Of a stretch of DNA of 64,000 nucleotides, positions 10,148 to 21,406 are shown piece after piece. Source of the DNA: Rhynchopus sp. YZ270_cl-10 (lineage: Eukaryota > Euglenozoa > Diplonemea > Diplonemida > Diplonemidae); NCBI GenBank assembly GCA_964035575.1, contig OZ037889.1, positions 558,001 through 622,000 of the forward strand, written 5' to 3'. The notes beneath the pieces were generated by a model that searched no databases, had not been told where the DNA came from, and saw nothing but the letters and a program-made list of their open reading frames with translations. The stretch's first letter is position 1. Every line of letters starts with the position of its first letter. Position numbers and translations under genes: made by a program.

Positions 10148-10266
10148 ACCTATCTCAGTTTTGTGGACTTCTGCGACGTCCTCTCTCCCTTCTGTGTCCA
10201 ACTCGGCGAGGTAACGAACAGGGGATTAGTGTAACCCCAGTACCATGACCCCCGGGTGAGATAGGT
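10148..10266. ncRNA. Candidate structured RNA, multibranch, about 119 nt
   Basis: Perfect 10-bp closing arms ACCTATCTCA (10148-10157) and TGAGATAGGT (10257-10266) enclose at least two more hairpins: GGAC/GTCC at 10165-10181 and GGGGATTA/TAACCCC at 10221-10238. The segment is GC-balanced inside AT-rich surroundings. Some wording (CTCGG, then AACAGGGG, then AGTACC) loosely recalls 5S rRNA, but the fit is poor. Strand and identity are unknown; a mobile repeat is the alternative. Confidence 0.35.
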
Positions 10267-10605
10267 TTGGCTGTTGGTGAACTTCACAGTTCGCGGCTTT
10301 TCTTTATACGATTCGCCCCTGAAATTCATACCCCAGTTAGTTGAAACAAGGCGAGGGGGTGTTTCTTTTGAAGGGTATGCAGGGGTTGATCAGATTTTTT
10401 TTAAAAAATAAACAACACTTTACCTCGAGCGACAAAAAGGTAGGAAAGGAACGAAACTTGTGAACACAGCTGCTGTCTGTGCACAGTTGACTCGGATAAC
10501 TGAAGAAGGAAAAAAAAAAAAAACGAACGGGAATAATACGCACAATGCAAACCCACACACACACAACTTTTCATAGGCAACATTCCGCACAGGAATTACC
10601 CATAA

Positions 10606-11792
10606 GGGTACTCACACTTTTTCTTTTGTTTCTTGTCCTTGGGTTTCCCAAAAATCCGAGCGGGCGGGCGGGAAAAAAAAAGTGAAGCAAAAAAAAAAAG
10701 TGGAGGAAAAAAAAAAGTGAAGGGGGAAAAAACCCCTGTGCGGTATTTTTCCGCCCAAGAGGGCGTTTTGTTGCAGTTCCGAGCCAATCCCGGCTTGTGG
10801 TGGGGGATATTCGGAAAAATGGACAAAATTTCAGTGACTTAAATTTTCGCAAAATATGAACCCATACTCCTAAACATGGGTCATTTTCAGCCTAATTCTG
10901 GAAAATTCCGACATTTGGAAGCAATTTTTTTCCCTGAAAAAAGTGGGTTTTCAGCCCCAAAACGTACCACGGTTGGCATTTCCGGAACCCGTCCGCGCTG
11001 TGGTGGCCAGGGTGGGGTCACTTTACCGAAATGGCCAAATTCTTGGTTTTAGTCAAAATCCATGAAGGGAAATCCCAAATCCAGATTTTCTCTCCCTGAT
11101 CCTGACGTCTGAAAACACGAAAGTGCCCGAAAACACCGGCATTTGCATTTCCGGAATCCGTCCGTTGTGTGGTGGGGTCAATTTGCCAAAATGGACAAGT
11201 TTTTGGTCAAAACCCGTCAGTGTAAGGTAAAGGGGGGCCAAGTGTTCGCCTGTTGAACTGGTAGAAAACAGGCAGCGCCGCAGGCGCACGTTACCAACTT
11301 TTTTTACTCGTGCCATTTTCTTTTGATTGCACGAGCCGATTGCTCTCCACCGTGGGGCTCAGATGGAAGCGTGCAGTTCTCTACCTGTGTGGGGATGTTG
11401 CAGTAGTCAGCAACACAGCGCCGCAGGCGCACGGTACGCTACTTTTTTTCTTTTTTGAAAACTTGGCTGTATTAGTGTAGACACCCGAGGATGAACTCCA
11501 CTACTTGCCCGGCTACAACGTGCCAAATGCTCTGGTCGCATGACCACGGGGGGTCATGCGGAGTCATCTACAACCTCCAAACCCCATTTTTCTCGGGGGT
11601 CACCATGTACCCCCCGAACCCTGTGAAAATCCGGATTTTTCTGGAAAAAATAATGGGGTGGGCATGGTCCCACCCCGGTCCACCTTGGTGGAAACCCTGT
11701 ACACTTTTTTTTTTGCCCACTTTTTTTTTTTTCCCTCCCTGAAAAATCCGAGCGGGCGGGGACAAGAAACAAAAGAAAAAGTGAGAGTACCC
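10606..11792. mobile_element. PIF/Harbinger-like non-autonomous element, 1.19 kb
   Basis: Terminal inverted repeats of at least 33 bp begin GGGTACTCACACTTTTTC (left) and GGGTACTCTCACTTTTTC (right, reverse complement). The flanks carry a TAA/TAA duplication (10603-10605 and 11793-11795), typical of PIF/Harbinger. There is no transposase. The interior has two imperfect copies of a roughly 100-bp unit around CCGTCCG, two GCGCCGCAGGCG cores (11272 and 11416), and a family IV repeat at 11456-11503. Confidence 0.7.
11456..11503 (+). repeat. Dispersed repeat family IV inside a DNA transposon
   Basis: Reads TGAAAACTTGGCTGTATTAG, then TGTAGACACC and CGAGGATGAACTCCACTA. Its position inside the PIF/Harbinger-like element means that either the transposon carries it or the repeat inserted later. 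Other copies are at about 14934, 16173, 20043, 21622, 24222, 25574 and 27182. Confidence 0.65.
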
Positions 11793-11843
11793 TAACTGAT
11801 ATAAAAAAAAACACACACAGAGGGGGCACTCCGTATCGGATAA

Positions 11844-12053
11844 GGTGAGCAACGACACTCACCCCCCTCAGCGACTTTGGGCATCACAAGGTCCGTTTCC
11901 TAGGTTATTCACTAGGTTCCTACCTCGCCCCCCATCATGCCATTGGCATAGCCAATGAATGTGACACCTCCTGAAGTCCTATGACGGTTTACCTGAGGAT
12001 TGAAAGTAGGGTCAGGTGCTCCGGAATGCCAAGACTAGAGTCTCGGCATGATG
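11844..12053. ncRNA. Candidate structured RNA segment with serial hairpins
   Basis: A GC-balanced stretch with a GGTGAG/CTCACC hairpin (11844-11863) and a 9-bp stem CATCATGCC (11933-11941) with GGCATGATG (12045-12053). Within that stem lie CATTGGC/GCCAATG (11941-11957), ACCTGA/TCAGGT (11991-12017) and GCCAAGACT/AGTCTCGGC (12028-12047). GGTGAG...CCTCAGCGA recurs as a direct repeat at about 12067. The closed part is about 121 nt, close to the 10148-10266 segment in size. No known RNA family was recognised. Confidence 0.35.
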
Positions 12054-12933
12054 ATGGACACAGGTGAGTGACGCCACCTCCTCAGCGAGTTGGGGGTATA
12101 CGAACGACGATGAGCAACAATTCTAAAGTACACACCTACCCTAGCCGGCTACGCCACAAACTGTTAGATAGTCACAGACGCACTGATTTTTTTTCCAAAA
12201 GTTGGAATCTCAGACAAAACGTCGTACCACCATAAACACAGACTTGGCATTTGACAGAGGTAGGGTGTAGTTAGGTGGCTAAACTTTGTGCCTTTGATTT
12301 GATTAGCACAAAGTACCTTAGGGAAACTGATAGCAACGCACACAACGTTTGTCCATAAAACAGAAGTAACAAAATGAGGAGGATACACAGAAAGAAATAT
12401 TGAATTGTCCATCGAGCGCCTCCTCTGTTGTATGTATTTTGTGGGGGGGGGATAGTGAGATAGAATTGTGTGGGTTTTTTAAAAACCCCGAATATGAAGG
12501 ATTGTGCGAACAAAACCCCACCCACTTCCACCCTATCAAGCAGGGGGGAAAAAAATGAAAGTTGAAAAAATGCAGAACGCCTCAGTGGACGTGCATCGGG
12601 TCTCCACGGGAGAATACAAAAAAATGGGGGTTGCCTTGAAACAAAGCCCTCTCGACAGTGTACTTACCGAGGGGGAAAAGAGGGGGAAAAAAGGGGAAAG
12701 ACAGACTCTTCATAGGCGACCACAGGTCGGTGTGCCTTGTCATTTTTTATTATTATTCGCAAATTTAGTTAGAACACCCCTGTTAGAACAGTTACCAAAA
12801 CGCTCCCGTTTTTTTCTTTTTTGAACTTTTTTTTTTACAACTCCGCAAAGTTGAACATGCATCATACCCCCTTCCCTCTCTCTCTCTCTCCCCCCACATC
12901 CCATGCACCTTGCCCCTCTCCCACCCCCTCAGC

Positions 12934-14301
12934 TCACGACAGAAGTCGTGCCTTACAATGCGCCAACTGCGGCCGCGTTCGTGTCTCCTCTGCTGTGAGC
13001 GCGCTTCGTCTGTCGCGTTCTTCGGATTGGAGGTGCTCGGCTTCGTTGGCTTCCTCGTCTAGCGCGCTGATGGGGGTGCGCCAGATGGGGGTGTCGCTTA
13101 GGCTCTTGAGGCGTTTGTACATGTCGTAGTTCGCTGCAGCCTCGCGCAGCTTGGGGATAATACCACACGAAATTGCACCAATTTTCCCATTAATCACCCA
13201 CGCAGGAACAGACGTCTTCATATCAGTGTGGCTAACAGAGTACAGCGTGCACCCACTCCCATCACTGCGTCCCTGCACAAAATAGCCGGACCCATACGAA
13301 ACGGCGCGTACCATGCCTTGTTCGGGGCAGAGGTCGTGTTTGACGGAGTAGTTCATTATGATGTATTCGGTGGTGGAGAGTTCAAGCCAGGTGCGGAGAT
13401 TGCAGAAGTCGCGGTTCGCAAGGGGGGAAGGGAGGTTGGCAGCGTAGTAGCCTATGTCGGCGCGGGGTGTGAGGTCTGCAACCTTTCTGCCTTCAAGCAT
13501 TTTGTCGTCCCACACTTTGCGGTAGGAGGAGTCGTGCAGGACGTCATACAGGGTGCGTGCGGGACAGTCAAACTGGGCCTCTGTTCTCACCTGGTTTACC
13601 CTGCACTTTTCTGACATCGTCTCAGGGGGTGCAAGCCACGGCAGGTCCGGTGGTGCTCTCGTCCACGCCTTTACCCGATTCTTGTCATCAACATGCGCAG
13701 ATTTCCACTCAGCATGCGGTTTCTGCTCCACCCCCAACGCCATTTCCCTCAATAATTTAAAATCCCGCTTCCCAGGAATCTTATACCCATCGACCTCCAA
13801 ATTAAAGCTTTTCCCCGTAAAATTGAAGACAAAATGCCTCGGGTCGTCCCCTCCTACCCTTACCCGCACAACTTCTCGCCCCTGGGTGAGCCAGGTGGGG
13901 GGAGCGTTCGGGGGGCGTCCAGTAACAGGCTCGATGCTGACCTGTTGTGATGCGTGCGGTGCGTCGTTGGTGGCAGCGGCTTGGCAGAAGGAGGTGCGGA
14001 ACTCCCTGCTGGCACGCCCCTTGAGCGACGCGGCGAAGGTAGTCGACCCACCCCCTACAACAGACCCACTGCAGCAAGAGTAGAAGTCTACCGTCTCCGT
14101 CGGCGCGTGGCCAACAGGAGACGCCGTTGGTGTGTCATCCGCTTCAACCGTCTCGTCGTCGCTCATCTCCATATCCCCACACATCACCTTATGCTTGGGA
14201 CTGAGAAGCGGCTTCAACACTGTACACGTCTGCACAGTGGAAAACTCCACCCCACCACCTTCAACGTCATCGTGCTTGTGTCTGCTGCAACAGCATCCCA
14301 T
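12934..14301 (-). CDS. START-domain lipid-transfer protein with N-terminal acylation motif
   Basis: 455 residues from the ATG at 14301, which follows a C/T tract ending TCCTAG by about 16 bases. The N-terminus MGCCC fits N-myristoylation at Gly2 plus palmitoylation at Cys3-5, predicting membrane attachment. Residues about 15-130 are low-complexity. Residues about 225-425 form a START domain (FDCPARTLYDVLHD, YRKVWDD, NRDFCNLRTW, YSVSHTDMKTSVPAWVINGKI, then IPKLREAA), closest in style to the PCTP/STARD2-10 group, which carries phospholipids. The cargo cannot be told from sequence. A dual-acylated START protein is less common than a soluble one; flagellar or plasma-membrane targeting is a possible inference. 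A basic C-terminal tail follows the domain. Confidence 0.85.
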   Translation of the reverse strand: MGCCCSRHKHDDVEGGGVEFSTVQTCTVLKPLLSPKHKVMCGDMEMSDDETVEADDTPTASPVGHAPTETVDFYSCCSGSVVGGGSTTFAASLKGRASREFRTSFCQAAATNDAPHASQQVSIEPVTGRPPNAPPTWLTQGREVVRVRVGGDDPRHFVFNFTGKSFNLEVDGYKIPGKRDFKLLREMALGVEQKPHAEWKSAHVDDKNRVKAWTRAPPDLPWLAPPETMSEKCRVNQVRTEAQFDCPARTLYDVLHDSSYRKVWDDKMLEGRKVADLTPRADIGYYAANLPSPLANRDFCNLRTWLELSTTEYIIMNYSVKHDLCPEQGMVRAVSYGSGYFVQGRSDGSGCTLYSVSHTDMKTSVPAWVINGKIGAISCGIIPKLREAAANYDMYKRLKSLSDTPIWRTPISALDEEANEAEHLQSEERDRRSALTAEETRTRPQLAHCKARLLS

Positions 14302-14933
14302 TGTGTTTTGTGTACTCTAGGAAAGGGGGAAATGGGTGTGGGGATGAGTTTATCAAGAAAAATCTAGCTTCGGAGCGAAACGGTCTGTGATGGCGTAACA
14401 CTTTGAAGTGCTTTCTTGGAGAGTTTGAGCTGTATGGTCAGCCGTGTGCTTGGTTTTGGATGTTGATGTTGATGTCAATGTGGGGTAAAAAGAGAAGACT
14501 TTTTTGATAATGCCAAAAAGGATTTAAAAGATAAAGGCAGAGGGGAATGGAGAGGGAGGAGGACCAGGGTGCATCCAGAAAAAAAAAAATGACTCATAAA
14601 AAAATCACATCTTTTTAATAAAAAACATGGTTTCCCGCTCCTCGCCCCTCCTCCATTCACCCCCCTACACGCCTGCTCAGAGACGTTTTGAAAATCTCCG
14701 CAGGTTGTTCGAAACTGCGGGAGTCTTTTGCCCATTGGGGGCAGTAAATAGTACGGGGAAAAAATCTTTCCATTGCGGGGCCCACCACCCGGAGACACTG
14801 CGCCTCCGACCAACAGGATTCATGATCTACATGCTGTCCACCCCCCCACTGTCTTATTGATGTGATGTTCTGATGCAAAGGCTTTTGTTTGTTTATTTTT
14901 TGTGTCGGAAAGTGAAACAAATTTTCTTTTTTT

Positions 14934-14983
14934 TGAAAACTTGGTTGTATTAGTGTAACCCACCCTAGAGTGTGCTCCACTAT
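14934..14983 (+). repeat. Dispersed repeat family IV
   Basis: TTGAAAACTTGGTTGTATTA followed by a diverged middle and GTGCTCCACTAT. It shares the left half almost exactly with the copy at 16173-16222. Confidence 0.6.
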
Positions 14984-16172
14984 TTTCTTTTGGTAGCAAT
15001 TAGTTGTTTTTCTGTTATTGTTGTTTTTCACACACTTTCCTTCAATCCCTAGGATCAGTTGTTATTTTTTTTTGAAAACCTGAAACAAGACATTTCAAGG
15101 GAACCAATTAAAAGGGTGGGATTGAGGTGGTTGCAAATTTGACATTTTTTTTTGACCACTTCAATTTTTGAAAAAATATGAGCCCGGTCACTAATAGGTG
15201 GGGCCCATCACTTCATTCATTTCCTAGATATTACCAACACAAAAGCGCTGTGCACCAGAAACGCACAATACATAAAGGAGGGAAACTGGAACAAAAAACA
15301 AAAAAAAAAAAAAACAGATACTTAAGCGGCATGCCTGGTAACAAAACCACTCAAAATAACAAAGACACACACACTTCACACAATAGCACACAAAAGAGGG
15401 GAGGAGGATTAAAAAAAAGTATATAGGGGAGAGAGGGAAGGGAGGAGTGGGAGAGGGGCTGAATTTTGGGTTATTTTGCTCGTTTGTAGATTGTTTTTAA
15501 CATCATCCAAAATTTCCGTTTGAGAGGTGAGGGGGGGATCCACTGTGGGGGGGTGTGTGGTTACTGAATCGCTGTGATCTGAGAGAGGTGGGAAGTGGGA
15601 AGGGGGGGTTTTTTTTTGTAGGGGATGCATGCGCTCATAAAACACATACAGGGGTGCTGCAACGAACACCCAAAAAAAATTAGATTTTTTTAAAAAGATC
15701 AGACATCCTCACAAAGAGAAACAAAGACAGTTCCATGGCTTTTCGTGCGTGGGGGAAGAAAAAAAAACTCACTGCAGATTCCCTTTCCCTGCTGTGCAGT
15801 GCAATAACAAACACTACAAACACGAGAGAACAGAGAAATATGGGTGCCAAAAACCGAGAAGAAGAAGAACCAACCCACTCTGCAAAAAAGTTACCACATT
15901 CACTTACTGCTGCCACACGACACACTTTCCGTGGAGTCCAATGTTCTCCATTTTGTGAACGATATCTTGACATACCCCCTTGGCCGCTTCCTCGATTTAA
16001 AAAAAAAAAAAAAAAACGAGGAATCCGACCTCTCCCATACGTTGTTTCCTGCAACCCATTAATAATGAGTCACATAACCGCCTCCACCTGACACTCTGTG
16101 TATAACTGCCTTAACAGAGAGTCTTCACTGTCGTAAGGGGTTAAAAAGTTGTGTCTCTTTTGGTGTTGTTCT

Positions 16173-16222
16173 TGAAAACTTGGTTGTATTAGTGCAGACA
16201 CCCGAGGATGAACTCCACTATA
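16173..16222 (+). repeat. Dispersed repeat family IV
   Basis: A well-preserved copy. TAGTG and CACTA can pair as an outer stem with GAG/CTC inside, giving a short hairpin. Confidence 0.65.
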
Positions 16223-16643
16223 CTTTTGATGTTGTTCGTCTGTTGCGTTGAAGCATCTACAACCATCTACTTCATCGCGACAGAAATTTTCTCTGTACAC
16301 ACGTGTCCAAAAAAAAAAAAACAAGAAATTTCAAATAGCATTTCCGGGAAACAGACCTCATGATGTAGTTAAAATAAGCCTGCCAAAATCGGCTGAAGCC
16401 ATATTTGAAAAGATACCGGACATACGGCTGAATTTCTCCAAAAAAAAGGGGTGTATATGAATAATGTCTACACCTCCAATCCCAAGCCATTTGAGAGGGT
16501 TGTGTGAGACAATGCATCAACAAAAGAATAGTTGAACGATGAATATTATCCTCCCCTGTGCAAACAAACGTCACCCTCGAAAAAAAAAAAGGGTTAGAAT
16601 GGAAAGAGGACATTTATTTTTTGTGCAAACAAAAAAAAGAAAA

Positions 16644-16688
16644 GTTTATAGGATGACCCTAAGCCTCTCGTGCTTAGTCAACCTTGCA
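16644..16688 (+). repeat. Dispersed hairpin repeat family I
   Basis: A canonical copy: CTAAGC, loop CTCTCGT, GCTTAG. The outer arms (GATGACC and GTCAACCTT) also partly pair. Confidence 0.7.
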
Positions 16689-16916
16689 AACAAAAGCTTC
16701 GCTGGCTCGGAAAGAGGCAAATATGAGAAGCTGCAAAATATTTTCAATGGTTATAGACAACAAAAGGTGTTGCTAGTTTTTCAATGAGAGTTGCTATTTT
16801 TTTTTTGCAACAATATTTTTTTGCAAAAGGTGCAAACACCTTTGCATCTCTGCGGACGCAGGAACAAAAATGAAAGTGATTCACATCTATGAGAAAAAGA
16901 GAGAGAGAGAGAGAAA

Positions 16917-17014
16917 AGTTTGTCAGATGAACTTAGCCTCTCGCTTGCTCAGTCACCCTAGAAAAAAAAGTTTTTTTGACTTGGAATACAACAGCCCGCT
17001 CGTTGACAGCGTAC
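16917..17014 (+). repeat. Adjacent family I and family III repeats
   Basis: A family I copy (16917-16960, AGATGAACTTAGCC type) is followed within 20 bases by a family III copy starting GACTTGGAATACAACAGCCC. A degraded family I copy follows at 17035-17072. Close tandem placement of different families recurs elsewhere. Confidence 0.6.
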
Positions 17015-17875
17015 CTTCAAAAAAAAAGTAAAAGTGGGTAAGATGGTCCTAAGCATAATGCTCGGTGACCATATAAAAATCTTGAAAGATGGAGCCTCAC
17101 CAGGCACACACATCCATAGAAAAGAGGAGAGGGTCAGAAAAAGGTTAAATAAATCAAAAACCCCGTCCCCATATCAGGCCTTTTTTGCAAGTTATCTTTG
17201 TCGCTCTGCAAAGAAAGGCTCTATAATTAATAGATCGGTCATTCCAATCGTAATTGATAAACTTTTTTTTTTGAAAATAAGAAAAAAAGGGGGGTAAGAA
17301 GACTGTCCTCATTTTGTGGACGTTTACAAAAAGTATAGTTTTTTAAAAAAGAGATTTTTTTTTTGTTTTGTTTTTCACGACATCTGCAAAAGTAACTAAC
17401 AGCGAGAGATATCACACAGTGCTGATGAAGCAAAACTATATAACAAAAAAAAATGGGGTTTTTGTGGGGTCCGTGGGTCGGGGAAGGATTTTAAGACCAA
17501 ACTTCTCTGGTGTTGGGGAGAGGGGGTTTTTTCTCCTTTTTTTTTTCCCGCTTTGACACAGCACTCTGCGTCAGTACCAGATAGTTCTCTTGTATGTGAC
17601 AGATGACATACTTAATGTCGATGATGCTTGCCTTGCAATCCTATGCTTAGGTGTGACAAGAGGCAAAACAAAATCGCACAAATTAATGTGAAGCATGACA
17701 TGCAGACACCCTCTTAGATACAGACACAAAAATGGGGTAGAAATAGAACCTTAAGCAGCATGCAAGCGCCTCTGCTTTTTGCATACCCACCTCATTTAAA
17801 GAAAAAAAAAAGAACTAAAATTACACATCGGGTACTGTTATGTGTTGGTAGTTTTTTATGTCATCCCCCCACCGA

Positions 17876-17934
17876 AATTGTTGGAGTAGTGTAGTTGCCT
17901 TGGTTGTGTTGCCAACAGTTGTGCAATCTCCACT
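17876..17934 (+). repeat. Dispersed repeat family V
   Basis: Contains GTTGGAGTAGTGTAGTTGCC and ends TGTGCAATCTCCAC. GGAG/CTCC and TTGC/GCAA form a long-range stem. Copies at 24843-24902 and 27303-27363 differ at only a few positions. Confidence 0.65.
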
Positions 17935-18280
17935 TTTTTTGTAATCAACCCCTCAACAAATTGGGGCTAGGCTTTTTTTGTTAAAACACTCATCTTGATG
18001 TGACTATGTTCTGTTGAAGTAAACGAGGGGGTATTTTTTTTTTTTTTGTATAAAAGTGCATGGGTGAACCCAAAAGGGGATTTTAAAAGGGGGTTGTGTG
18101 TTAGGTGTATGCATTTCTCCAACGTGGAATCAAACCAACGTATCGCATAGCTAGTAGGGTTCTACGTAAAACCTTATTTTTTTTGAGGGGGGGATAGGGA
18201 CAATAGTGATTGCTGAAATCAGTTATTTTGTTTCGGTCCATGCTCTCCTTTTTTTGCGTATTTACACTCAAAAAGAAAAT

Positions 18281-18319
18281 TTGAAAGATGGATGTACCTC
18301 TCGTGCACACACATCTTTC
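18281..18319 (+). repeat. Dispersed hairpin repeat family II
   Basis: AAGATGGATGTACCTCTCG followed by TGCACACACATCTTT. The outer AAGATG and CATCTT arms pair. Confidence 0.65.
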
Positions 18320-21230
18320 AATAAAATCAGGAAAAGTCATCATACCCCGATACGGCTTTGAAAAGGGACGGGTATTTTTTTTCTTCATAATCCGGGGAGA
18401 TATTCATCATAGGAAAATGAGGAAAAAGATAAAAATCGCAAAAAAAAATTGTTTGCGAAATTTCTTGAGAGGTTTGTCCATTAAAAAAAACAAAAGGGGA
18501 AGGCGAGGGTGGGAGAAGTGAAGTTGAAACCACAACCTATATGCTAGTGGTGTGTGTGAAAAAAACTCCCCAGTCGGTTGTTACTGAATAAATAAATTAA
18601 AATAAAACAGTACAGTGCGCAAAGAAAGAGGGAAAACTGAGGGTATTCTGTGATCACACTATATAAAATATCGGGGTTTTCTTTCGAACTGCTTCCCCCC
18701 TCCCTCTTCTATTTTGTTTCAGATGGGTATCGTGGGAAGCAAGGTGGGCGAGAGCATACGGTTGTGGGAGTGGGTAATGAGATCATGAAAGTGTCATATA
18801 CGTATTGACAGACGCAGACACAGAAGAACATACAAAAAAAAAATCACTTAAACAATCAGAGACACAGAGAAACTGAGAGAGATATACTGGGAGAGAAAAA
18901 TTCGTTCAAAAAAAGGTTGAGAAAGGCATAACAGTGGGAAGTGGTGGAAAACACAAAATTAGGACTCTTTTTTGAGCCAAAAAATTCGTAAGTCAATCAC
19001 CATGCAAAGTGGTCATCATCCCCTCCCCCACCCCCCCTTTTTTTTGAAAGCGATTTGGTCGTGACACCGTGGAACCCATTATCTATTTTATAAAATTTCT
19101 GAAATAGTAAGGGTTGCCCACCTTTCTTCACTCCATCCTCTCTTGGTCGTTTACAACATGCATGACGTTTTTTTTTATTTTCCTTCTTTTGGGAACTCCC
19201 ACAAAAAATAAGGGCACAAAATCCCAAATCTATTAGTCGTTTTCCGGTTTACGTACATGCATGATTCACAACCCGTTTTTTTTTTTTTTTAATTGTATTT
19301 GGCAAATGAGCCACAGAAGAGGCACGTATTATCCTCAACTTCACGCTAGAATGCTTTACAGACAGCACACCTTATCCCAAGAGTGTGGCAGGGCTGAGAC
19401 AATTTGGAGGAAGGCTCTGGTCTGACGTATTTTTTTGGGTTGTAATCCGTAAAGTCATTTTTACACAAAAAAAAATCACCCCAAAAAAAAAGGTGAAAGC
19501 GGCAAAAATCCTGGACTGGGGGAGGAGGTGGGTGGGTGGGTGGGACGTGCCACAACAGGATTTTGGGGGTCAAAAAGTCAAAATTTAAAAAAAAAAGTGA
19601 CCTGTCCCCAGAAGCCTGGGGGAAACTGGCATGTTAAAAAAACAAACAAAAAAAACACGTACCAATGCATCAATGGCCCAACACAACAAACACCATTTTT
19701 TTTGTATGGAAAACGCAGTTCAACAGAAACAAAGTACCCCCCCAAAAAAAAAAGATGTTTTTCAGTTGAGTTTAGCCAAGAGCTGATAATAACGTCACAC
19801 GGAACATAGAGGAAGGGTGGTTTTCTTTTGTTTCTTTTTTTTTTTTTTCTCCAAGGGACTTGGAAAATGGGAGCACCGCACCATTGGATAGGAGGGAGTG
19901 GGGAGAGAAAGTGGGAGGGATGTAAACTGCCACGTCTTGAACGACGGTCTTTTTTTTTTTCCTCTTTGACAAGACTTGATATTATTAGCGCAGCTGACAT
20001 AAGGCCATATTAGGCGATCTTCACTTTGTTTGGAAACGTAGTAAGCATTAGTGCAGACACCGAGGATGAAACTCCACTGTACTACTCTATGTGATACCGC
20101 AGTTTCTCCATACAATAGTCATTGCAGTCGTCGGCCAGTCAGGCGGTGGGCTACGGTACTGGCTTCGCATGCGCCTTGTGAGAGACGTCTTTACCTTCCC
20201 CAGTGGAGATGCGTCTGTTGTGGGGGGTTTGGGGTTGTGACAGTTCCTTGTGACGATGCAGGTACCGGGGTGGTGAAAGATGCACTCCACTTTATCTCAC
20301 ACAAACCCGTCTTCACCTTATTTTGCTAAACCCTAACTTTTTTGTGCCTGCGCCACCCCGAAAGAGCTTGTGCACAGGAGAAAAGAAGGAAAGAAGAAAA
20401 AACGAATAAAAAAAAAAGGGAGAAAACGTTTTGAAAATGAGCAACCTCAAAATACTTAAAAAGTCCCCTTTTTTTTATAAAAATGGACGGAGGAGGAGAT
20501 GCACCGAGATACATTTTTCACTGGAGCGGTTTTTGTTTTTTTTTTTGTTGTTGTTGTTTTGAAGAGAAGACAGCACCTTTTTTTCACTGTAACCTACCTG
20601 GGTAGGCGTGACGCTGACTACGCGGTAATTATTGGTAGCCGCGCCACTGAAAAGTAAGCACCACCTTTTTATTTTTTGATGATTCTCTTTTTGTCTGTGT
20701 GATTTTGTATTACTCGATAGTCTTCCCCCACAAAAAAAAAAAAGAAAGAAAAAATACACACACACATACACAAAAACAATTTGTGTGACACACAATGCCT
20801 AGGGATTTTGTCTATAAGCTTCAGCAATAACGGATATGACAAAAGGCATTATTTTTGGGGATGGAAGTCGCCTCCCTCCCCCTTTTTTTATCATCTTGAA
20901 AAAAAAAAACAAAATTTTCCCGGAAAGGGTATTTTTTTTTTGAGATATTTTATTTGTTTTTTGCACCAATCCTCTACTGGGAGGTGGTACGTCCACAAAC
21001 AAACGGTTCACCCGAAGGCGTTTTTTATTTTTGAAAAAGAAAAAAAAAAAAAAACATATGCAACTAGACAGAGAGAGCATAGCCCGCTATGTTGCTGCAG
21101 GTAGGGTGGGGATGCTTGAATAGGAGTTTGTGAAGGGGGTATGGATGGTGAGTGGGAAGTTGATAGTCCTTAGGGTGGGTGGAAAACAAGGGATCACAAA
21201 ATGGGAAATAAAAAAAAAAGGGGGAATAAA

Positions 21231-21274
21231 AAGGTTATGAGATGAACCTAAGCCTCTCGTGCTTAGTCACCTTT
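21231..21274 (+). repeat. Dispersed hairpin repeat family I
   Basis: A canonical copy with CCTAAGCCTCTCGTGCTTAG at its centre and a TCACCTT right arm. Confidence 0.7.
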
Positions 21275-21353
21275 TGGAGAAGAAAAAAACTTGAAAGGAT
21301 TGAGGGTGACGTCATGTATGTGAACCCACCTTTAAAAAACAATATAAAAAAGA

Positions 21354-21406
21354 AAGTGAAGTTGATAGTGCAAACGCCTCTGGGACGCAGGCACTGACAC
21401 TCCGCG
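21354..21406 (+). repeat. Dispersed repeat family VII
   Basis: Same 52-bp sequence as at 7040-7091 with no difference that I can see. This implies recent copying or constraint. Confidence 0.7.

Larger units (their letters stand above)
8918..12933. other. 4-kb spacer with mobile elements and structured segments
   Basis: Gene-free. It holds a palindromic MITE (9128-9306), family III and VI repeats (9330-9500), a family I copy (9820-9860), a multibranch hairpin segment (10148-10266), a PIF/Harbinger-like element (10606-11792), a second structured segment (11844-12053) and a family III copy (12630-12668). Confidence 0.55.

Noticed and set aside
10148-10266. 5S rRNA
   Set aside because: The length (about 119) and a few strings fit, but the conserved loop order and the 3' half (GGATGGG...ACC) are missing; kept only as an unassigned structured segment.
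20051-20329. Small gene in a GC-balanced patch
   Set aside because: Frames on both strands show no domain, no acceptor context and no conserved pattern.
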